A stretch of DNA of 64,000 bases, taken from Clostridiales bacterium (lineage in GTDB: Bacteria > Bacillota > Clostridia > Christensenellales > Aristaeellaceae). Below, piece after piece: positions 59,610-64,000 of the stretch. The stretch covers positions 39,924 to 103,923 of the forward strand of contig SVGM01000012.1 of NCBI GenBank assembly GCA_015056365.1, given 5' to 3'. The notes below the pieces were generated by a model. The model had not been told where the DNA came from and made no database searches. It saw nothing but the letters and a program-made list of their open reading frames with translations. The number at the start of each line of letters is the position of its first letter. The stretch's first letter is position 1. The position numbers were made by a program, and so were the translations under genes.

Positions 59610-60725
59610 TTACACCTCAATCAGTTCATAGTCCATGGTGCCCAGTCCCAGCTTCTGCGCATGCTCGATGCCTGCGCGCCAGTTGGTGACGGGATGGGTA
59701 TCGTTGAAAATGTCGCCGGTGTTGTGGCCCTGATCGGTCAGGTAGGTGCCTTCCAGACGGTGCATCTTGTTGCAGGCATCAGCACAGGCCATGTCCAGCG
59801 CCACCGGGTCAAAGCTGGCGAAGATGCCAACGTCAGGGATGATGGGCGCGTCGTTTTCGCTGTGGCAGTCGCAGAAGGGAGACACGTCCATGACAAGAGA
59901 AACATGGAAGTGGGGCTTGTCCTTGAGGACGGCCATGGCGTACTCGCTGATCTTGCAGCCCAGCATCTCGCAGCTGGAATCCGGACCGGTGATAGCGCCC
60001 TGATGACGGCAGGCGCCCACACAGCGGCCGCAGCCTACGCAGATGTCGTGGTTGATGACGGCTTTGCGCTCCTTGCCCTCGCCCACGAAGCTGATAGCGC
60101 CGTGGGCGCACTGGCGCATGCACAGGCCGCAGCCTACGCAGGCGTTGGGACGGACGGCGGGCTTGCCGTCGTGGTGCATGTGACGTTTGCCGGCAGTAGA
60201 GCCAAGGCCCATGCCGATGTTCTTCAGCGCGCCGCCGAAACCGGCCCCCTCATGGCCCTTAAAGTGGTTGACACTGATGATGGCTTCTGCGTCCACGGCG
60301 GCACGGCCGATGATCGCTTCCTTGCAGTAGATGCCGTCGATGGGAACGTGCACGTCGTCGTTGCCGGTGAGGCCGTCGGCGATGATCACATGGCAGCCGG
60401 CCTGCATGGGGCCGAAGCCGTTTTCAAAGGCAGCCTGCAGGTGATCCAGCGCATTGCGGCGCATGCCCACGTAGAGAGTGTTGCAGTCCGTCAGGAAGGG
60501 ACGGGCGCCCATCTCCTTTAGCATGTCCACAACGACTCTGACATAGTTGGGGCGCAGGAAAGCCATGTTGCCCGGCTCACCGAAGTGGATTTTCACGGCG
60601 GTGAATTTGCCGTCCAGATCCATGGTGGGCATACCGGCCTTTTCGATTAGGTTGCGCAGCTTCTGAAGGATATTCTTCTCGGGGGTGGTGCGGAAATTCG
60701 TAAAGAAAACTTTGGATTTTTCCAT
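59610..60725 (-). CDS. DUF362 protein with two [4Fe-4S] clusters
   Basis: Protein of 371 residues. The DUF362 domain ([40 protein letters not shown]) is interrupted by a two-cluster ferredoxin module: [11 protein letters not shown] and [11 protein letters not shown], about residues 194-235. Members are found in anaerobes and are proposed electron carriers or flavin-linked redox proteins; no reaction is settled. It starts behind AGGAGG and ends 4 bases before the uvrA start, so the two are co-transcribed. Confidence 0.85.
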   Translation of the reverse strand: MEKSKVFFTNFRTTPEKNILQKLRNLIEKAGMPTMDLDGKFTAVKIHFGEPGNMAFLRPNYVRVVVDMLKEMGARPFLTDCNTLYVGMRRNALDHLQAAFENGFGPMQAGCHVIIADGLTGNDDVHVPIDGIYCKEAIIGRAAVDAEAIISVNHFKGHEGAGFGGALKNIGMGLGSTAGKRHMHHDGKPAVRPNACVGCGLCMRQCAHGAISFVGEGKERKAVINHDICVGCGRCVGACRHQGAITGPDSSCEMLGCKISEYAMAVLKDKPHFHVSLVMDVSPFCDCHSENDAPIIPDVGIFASFDPVALDMACADACNKMHRLEGTYLTDQGHNTGDIFNDTHPVTNWRAGIEHAQKLGLGTMDYELIEV

Positions 60726-60790
60726 GATGATTTCCTCCTGTTATTTTCTGGCCTATGAAGATAGGATGCGAAAATATGTTCTTGCGCGCT

Positions 60791-60819
60791 ATTGTATCAT
60801 AGCTAAGGGGTAGAAACAA
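60791..60819 (-). promoter_or_regulatory. Promoter of the DUF362-uvrA unit
   Basis: TTGTTT (60814-60819), 17-bp spacer, TACAAT (60791-60796) on the minus strand. No LexA-like box was recognised near it. Confidence 0.6.
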
Positions 60820-60857
60820 GTGCCGAAGTAGAAAAATCAGGAAGGAATCTGCGTTTC

Positions 60858-60886
60858 TTGACAGGGTTCTGGCGCTTTTGTATACT
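60858..60886 (+). promoter_or_regulatory. Promoter of the CotH-family gene
   Basis: TTGACA (60858-60863), 17-bp spacer, TATACT (60881-60886). Confidence 0.85.
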
Positions 60887-60925
60887 GACTCTGTTCGATT
60901 GTCACATTGACAAGGAGGGGTTATC

Positions 60926-63295
60926 ATGCGCAAGGCACGCAGATGGCTTGCGGTTCTTTTTTTCATGATGCTGCTGCTGGCCGTGGCTGGTGCGGCGGCG
61001 CAAACGCTTCAGGAGGAGCCGTGGCTTTGGCTGGAGGCAGGAGAAGGGCGGCAAATCGTCGTTCAGGATACTCAGTACGGCGACACGCTCTTTTTGCCTT
61101 CCTATATGAATATGTCCGCTCTTCCCCTGGCTGCGGAATCCGACAGCCTGTGGCTGACAGCGGGAGAGACCACCGTGGAAGTTGATCTGACCCAGCCGGT
61201 GGATCTGACGGTGCTTTTTCCGGACGGCCCGGATGAAGAGGGCGTTTATCAGCTGATGGTCTCTGCCGTGCAGGGGGAGACCGGCAGGGCGCTACGCATC
61301 CGACAGTCTGCTTATCAGGCTGCGCTGTTCGTCACCAGCGGCGATCCGGAGAATCGCGGCCGCGCCTATGTGGACAGCTTGGTGGATCCCAAAAGCGATC
61401 CCATCACGGATGCTTCGCTGCTGATGATCGACGCAGAGGGTGAGGCGGTGTATGACGACGAGCTTAGGGAACTGCGCGGCCGTGGCAACACCACCTGGGA
61501 ATGGGGCGTGAAGAAGGCCTACCAGATCAAGCTGGAGAAAAAGACTGACCTGCTGCAGAGCAGGAATCCGGCCAACAAGGAACGCACCTGGATCCTGCTG
61601 GCGGAGTCTTTTGACTGCTCACTGGTGCATAACACGGTGTGCCTGAGCCTGGGACATGCCCTGGAGCTTGAGGGTACGCCGGAATTCCGGCCGGTGGATC
61701 TGTACTACGACGGCGAATACCGCGGGTACTATCTGCTGACGGAGAAGGTGAATGTAAAGCCTGGCCGCCTGCCCATCCGGGAGTTGGACGGCGAGATCGA
61801 GGAGATCTACCCCAGCATCGCCGACAGCGAACGCTATCCTGTTGCGGATGACGTGACCGATATCGGCAAGATCCGTTACGTATCCGGTCTGGACGTGTCC
61901 TTTGGCCAGTCAGGTGCGTATCTGGTGGAGCTTGATCTCTACGGCGGCTGGGATTCGGAGAGCCAATTCGCTACCAAAAGCGAAATTGAATATGAAATCA
62001 GAAGTCCTGAATACGCCAGCCGGGAGGACGTGGTGTATGTTCAGCGGCTGATGAATGAATTGGAAGAAACCGCTCTCGCGGGCGGCGTTCATCCGGTGAG
62101 CGGCAAGCGGCTGGAAGAGTGTATCGACATTGATTCTCTGGCCCGCTTCCTGCTGGTAAACCAGTTTGCCAAAACCTGCGACTTTGGCTATACCTCCACC
62201 AATTTCTATCTGCCTGAGGGAAGTACCCAGTTCAAGGCAGGCCCGCTGTGGGACTTCGATATTGCCTTTGCCATGCGTGATACCCGTCCCTATGAGGGTG
62301 GCGTGGAAGGGTATGTGCCTCAGGAACGCTGGATCTGGGCCGTGATGGATGTGCCGGTGGTTCAGGAGGCCATGCAGCGCATCTATTTTGAGGAAATGGA
62401 ACCCTTGATTTCCGATGTGCTGCTGGCGCAGGGTGATGCGGAGCAAAAGGGACTCAGATCGTTGGAAAGCTATTTGATGCTGACAGAGTCTTCCCGCCGG
62501 ATGAACTATGACCTGTGGGAGCTTGGCGGCGAATACAGGAACATCAATAAGGAAACGTTGTATCCTACTTTTGAAGAAAACTGGGAGTACTTCGTAAACT
62601 ATGTGAAGGGTCGCCACGAGTGGCTGAACTGGGATATGGCGCTGTGGTCGGGCAATGAGATCGAGCACGCAGAACTGGCGCTGAGCTACGTAAACGCGGA
62701 TGTGGCAAACTCAGCCATCATTCAGCCTGGCAGCGTCTATCAGAACTACACCGTTAGCGCAGTGACCTGGAGTAGCGTTCCTGATGAGGAAACACCCTGG
62801 CGCGCGATCTACACAGCAGAGGTGGAACTCACAGCAGAGCAGGGCAGCCGTTTTACCGCAGACGCTACTGCCGGCGTCAATGGCACGGAAGCACAGGTGG
62901 TAGCCGTCAGCGATACTTCGATGACTGTCCGGTTTGCGTTCAGCGGTCCGGTGTATGTCCCGGCTGTCTACGAGGACGTGGACTACGGTATGCTGTTCCA
63001 TTACGACTACTATGTGGATCAGTATCCGGAGCTGCTGGATGAGTATGGCGACGACCCTGAGGCGATCCTGGAGAACTATGTGTATTACGACCTGCCTGTG
63101 GGCGTAGCGGCCATCGAAACCTTTGACTTTGATCTGTACTACGAAGCCTATATGCCTGTGCTGGAAGCGTATTTCTTCAGCGATACCTATGAAAGCACCA
63201 TGTACTATCTGGATAACGATCAGCCGGAGCTGATGAGGGGCATGGGTGAGCTCATCGCGCCTGCGGAGGATGAATTCCGGCCGATCGAAAAATAA
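60926..63295 (+). CDS. Secreted CotH-family atypical kinase-like protein
   Basis: Exported protein of 789 residues with a signal peptide (VLFFMMLLLAVAGAAA). An N-terminal beta domain (about 30-130) is followed by the CotH domain: LRGRGNTTWEWGVKKAYQIK (about 185), RTWILLAESFDCSLVHN, DLYYDGEYRGYYLLTEKV, and the metal/catalytic GPLWDFDIAFAM (about 447). Bacillus CotH is a spore-coat protein kinase; secreted relatives are widespread and their targets unknown. Residues about 690-790 hold FHYDYYVDQYPELLDEYG and FDFDLYYEAYMPVLEAYF, copies of a Tyr-rich surface repeat. It has its own promoter. Confidence 0.85.
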   Translation: MRKARRWLAVLFFMMLLLAVAGAAAQTLQEEPWLWLEAGEGRQIVVQDTQYGDTLFLPSYMNMSALPLAAESDSLWLTAGETTVEVDLTQPVDLTVLFPDGPDEEGVYQLMVSAVQGETGRALRIRQSAYQAALFVTSGDPENRGRAYVDSLVDPKSDPITDASLLMIDAEGEAVYDDELRELRGRGNTTWEWGVKKAYQIKLEKKTDLLQSRNPANKERTWILLAESFDCSLVHNTVCLSLGHALELEGTPEFRPVDLYYDGEYRGYYLLTEKVNVKPGRLPIRELDGEIEEIYPSIADSERYPVADDVTDIGKIRYVSGLDVSFGQSGAYLVELDLYGGWDSESQFATKSEIEYEIRSPEYASREDVVYVQRLMNELEETALAGGVHPVSGKRLEECIDIDSLARFLLVNQFAKTCDFGYTSTNFYLPEGSTQFKAGPLWDFDIAFAMRDTRPYEGGVEGYVPQERWIWAVMDVPVVQEAMQRIYFEEMEPLISDVLLAQGDAEQKGLRSLESYLMLTESSRRMNYDLWELGGEYRNINKETLYPTFEENWEYFVNYVKGRHEWLNWDMALWSGNEIEHAELALSYVNADVANSAIIQPGSVYQNYTVSAVTWSSVPDEETPWRAIYTAEVELTAEQGSRFTADATAGVNGTEAQVVAVSDTSMTVRFAFSGPVYVPAVYEDVDYGMLFHYDYYVDQYPELLDEYGDDPEAILENYVYYDLPVGVAAIETFDFDLYYEAYMPVLEAYFFSDTYESTMYYLDNDQPELMRGMGELIAPAEDEFRPIEK

Positions 63296-63330
63296 AACCG
63301 AAGAAAAACAATAGATAGAAAAAAGACATG

Positions 63331-63378
63331 CGCGGACGAAAAATGTCGGATCTGGGAAAGTTTCGTCCGCGTTGTCTA
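63331..63378 (+). terminator. Probable terminator after the CotH-family gene
   Basis: CGCGGACGAAA (63331-63341) pairs perfectly with TTTCGTCCGCG (63361-63371) across a 19-nt loop. It is followed by TTGTCTAT. A second inverted repeat, ATATGGACAC/GTGTTCATAT, lies at about 63386-63415. Confidence 0.6.
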
Positions 63379-63496
63379 TACGGTAATATGGACACACCCG
63401 GTAGCGTGTTCATATCCATCTGGGAAAAACGACAGTATGGCAATGATTAGCGTGTTCGGGGAATGAAAAAATTTTAGAAAAAAGTACAAAAAAGTA

Positions 63497-63525
63497 TTGC
63501 ATTCAAAAATAGATTGATGTATACT
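63497..63525 (+). promoter_or_regulatory. Promoter of the ribosomal S10 operon
   Basis: TTGCAT (63497-63502), 17-bp spacer, TATACT (63520-63525), about 230 bases upstream of rpsJ. Confidence 0.75.
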
Positions 63526-63532
63526 ACTGAAG

Positions 63533-63740
63533 CTGTCTGTTTAGGGATGAAGCGGTAAGTTGCCGCCATGGCCATGGCGGGTAATTATCGTGGACCAGCC
63601 CGGTAATCGGGCGACGGACTTGAGACACGGCGCAGGTTGCGCCGTCGGGCGGCGCTCGGGCGGGAGCGAACAAAGCCTCTCGCCTATGAAAAAGTCGCCG
63701 ATGGACACACCCGGCGCGGTGTACTTGAGACCAAAAATCA
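63533..63740 (+). promoter_or_regulatory. Structured leader of the S10 ribosomal operon
   Basis: About 220 nt of leader with several stable hairpins: CCGCCATG/CATGGCGG (63564-63581), GCCCG/CGGGC (near 63600-63613), ACGGCGC/GCGCCGT (near 63628-63646), and GGCGGGAGCG-type GC-rich segments. The position suits autoregulation by a ribosomal protein (L4 in many bacteria), but I cannot match it to a named leader class. It contains ATGGACACACCCGG at 63701, a copy of the same 14-mer at 63388. Confidence 0.5.
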
Positions 63741-63753
63741 AGGAGGAACGAAA

Positions 63754-64000
63754 ATGGCCAACCAGAAAATCCGTATCAAGCTGAAGGCTTACGAGCACAA
63801 CCTGATCGATCAGTCTTCCGAGCGGATCGTGGAGACCGCCAAGCGCACTGGCGCGAAGGTATCCGGTCCCATTCCGCTGCCCACCGAGAAGGAGATCGTC
63901 ACCATCCTGCGTGCTCCCCACAAGTACAAGGATAGCCGTGAGCAGTTCGAAATGCGCACCCACAAGCGCCTGATCGACATTCACAACCCCAACCCCCGCA
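63754..64000 (+). CDS. rpsJ: Ribosomal protein S10 (3' truncated by window edge)
   Basis: First 82 residues of uS10, a 30S subunit protein that also pairs with NusB in antitermination. It starts [20 protein letters not shown] and contains [20 protein letters not shown] and [11 protein letters not shown], all diagnostic. The ribosome-binding site AAGGAGG is ideal. The usual length is about 103 residues, so about 20 are missing. It heads the S10-spc ribosomal gene cluster that should continue to the right. Confidence 0.97.
   Translation, partial: MANQKIRIKLKAYEHNLIDQSSERIVETAKRTGAKVSGPIPLPTEKEIVTILRAPHKYKDSREQFEMRTHKRLIDIHNPNPR

Overview
This 64 kb window reads as the chromosome of an anaerobic, GC-rich member of the Clostridia (Bacillota), probably gut-associated. 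The pointers are a single-chain pyruvate:ferredoxin oxidoreductase, a type III glutamine synthetase, the order relA-dtd-MBL hydrolase-hemZ, strong AGGAGG ribosome-binding sites with some TTG/GTG starts, sigma-A-like promoters with 16-18 bp spacers, a DUF1858 redox protein, a rubrerythrin-like protein and a CotH-family protein. I cannot fix the genus. No tRNA, rRNA, CRISPR array, transposase or prophage gene was seen.

Layout. (1) 1-1.3 kb: the 3' end of an unidentified gene, then a MerR/TipA-type regulator with its own 19-bp-spacer promoter. (2) 1.3-11 kb, minus strand: a nine-gene de novo UMP operon, pyrC-carB-pyrK-pyrD-pyrF-(GyrI-like)-pyrE-pyrB-pyrI, with a leader that looks like a transcription attenuator and a hairpin terminator after pyrI. 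carA is not in the operon. (3) 11-16 kb: a GH3 glycosidase, a PlsC-like acyltransferase and an M56/BlaR1-like membrane peptidase. (4) 16.2-19.9 kb: a very strongly expressed-looking PFOR with a structured 5' UTR. (5) 20-27.5 kb: a tyrosine phosphatase and GT-C membrane protein pair, a lipoprotein/solute-binding-like protein, a Myb-like DNA-binding protein, a Nudix hydrolase, a secreted 5'-nucleotidase and an acyl-ACP thioesterase. (6) 27.6-28.9 kb: lysA-like decarboxylase.

(7) 29-38.7 kb is the accessory centrepiece: two tandem DUF6056-like membrane proteins, an SDR, an acyl carrier protein, an acyl-AMP ligase, a LuxE-like acyl transferase, a LuxC-like acyl reductase, a polyprenyl-phosphate glycosyltransferase and a WecD-like GNAT. 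All run in one direction with overlapping or tightly spaced genes. No luciferase (luxAB) is present. I infer a pathway that activates an acid on a dedicated ACP, reduces or transfers the acyl group, and attaches it to, or co-delivers it with, a lipid-linked sugar for a cell-envelope glycan. It starts at an extended -10 promoter with phased repeats that look like operator sites.

(8) 38.7-43.5 kb: relA/spoT, dtd, an MBL hydrolase and hemZ. (9) 43.7-46.6 kb: glpK, the DUF1858 and ferritin-like pair, and an ECF S component. (10) 46.7-53.1 kb: a small hypothetical, a GH127-like protein, a DusB-type enzyme and two consecutive ~530-residue secreted proteins of unknown function. (11) 53.1-56.5 kb: glnN behind a palindrome and a 5'-end hairpin, then a DUF4003 protein. 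(12) 56.6-60.7 kb, minus strand: a DUF362 ferredoxin protein and uvrA, whose C-terminal tail is AT-hook-like. (13) 60.9-63.3 kb: a CotH-family secreted protein. (14) 63.5-64 kb: promoter, long structured leader and the start of rpsJ, i.e. the head of the ribosomal S10 operon.

Four palindrome-rich intergenic elements (about 1.27, 3.4, 32.9 and 43.6 kb) share modules and form a dispersed repeat family.
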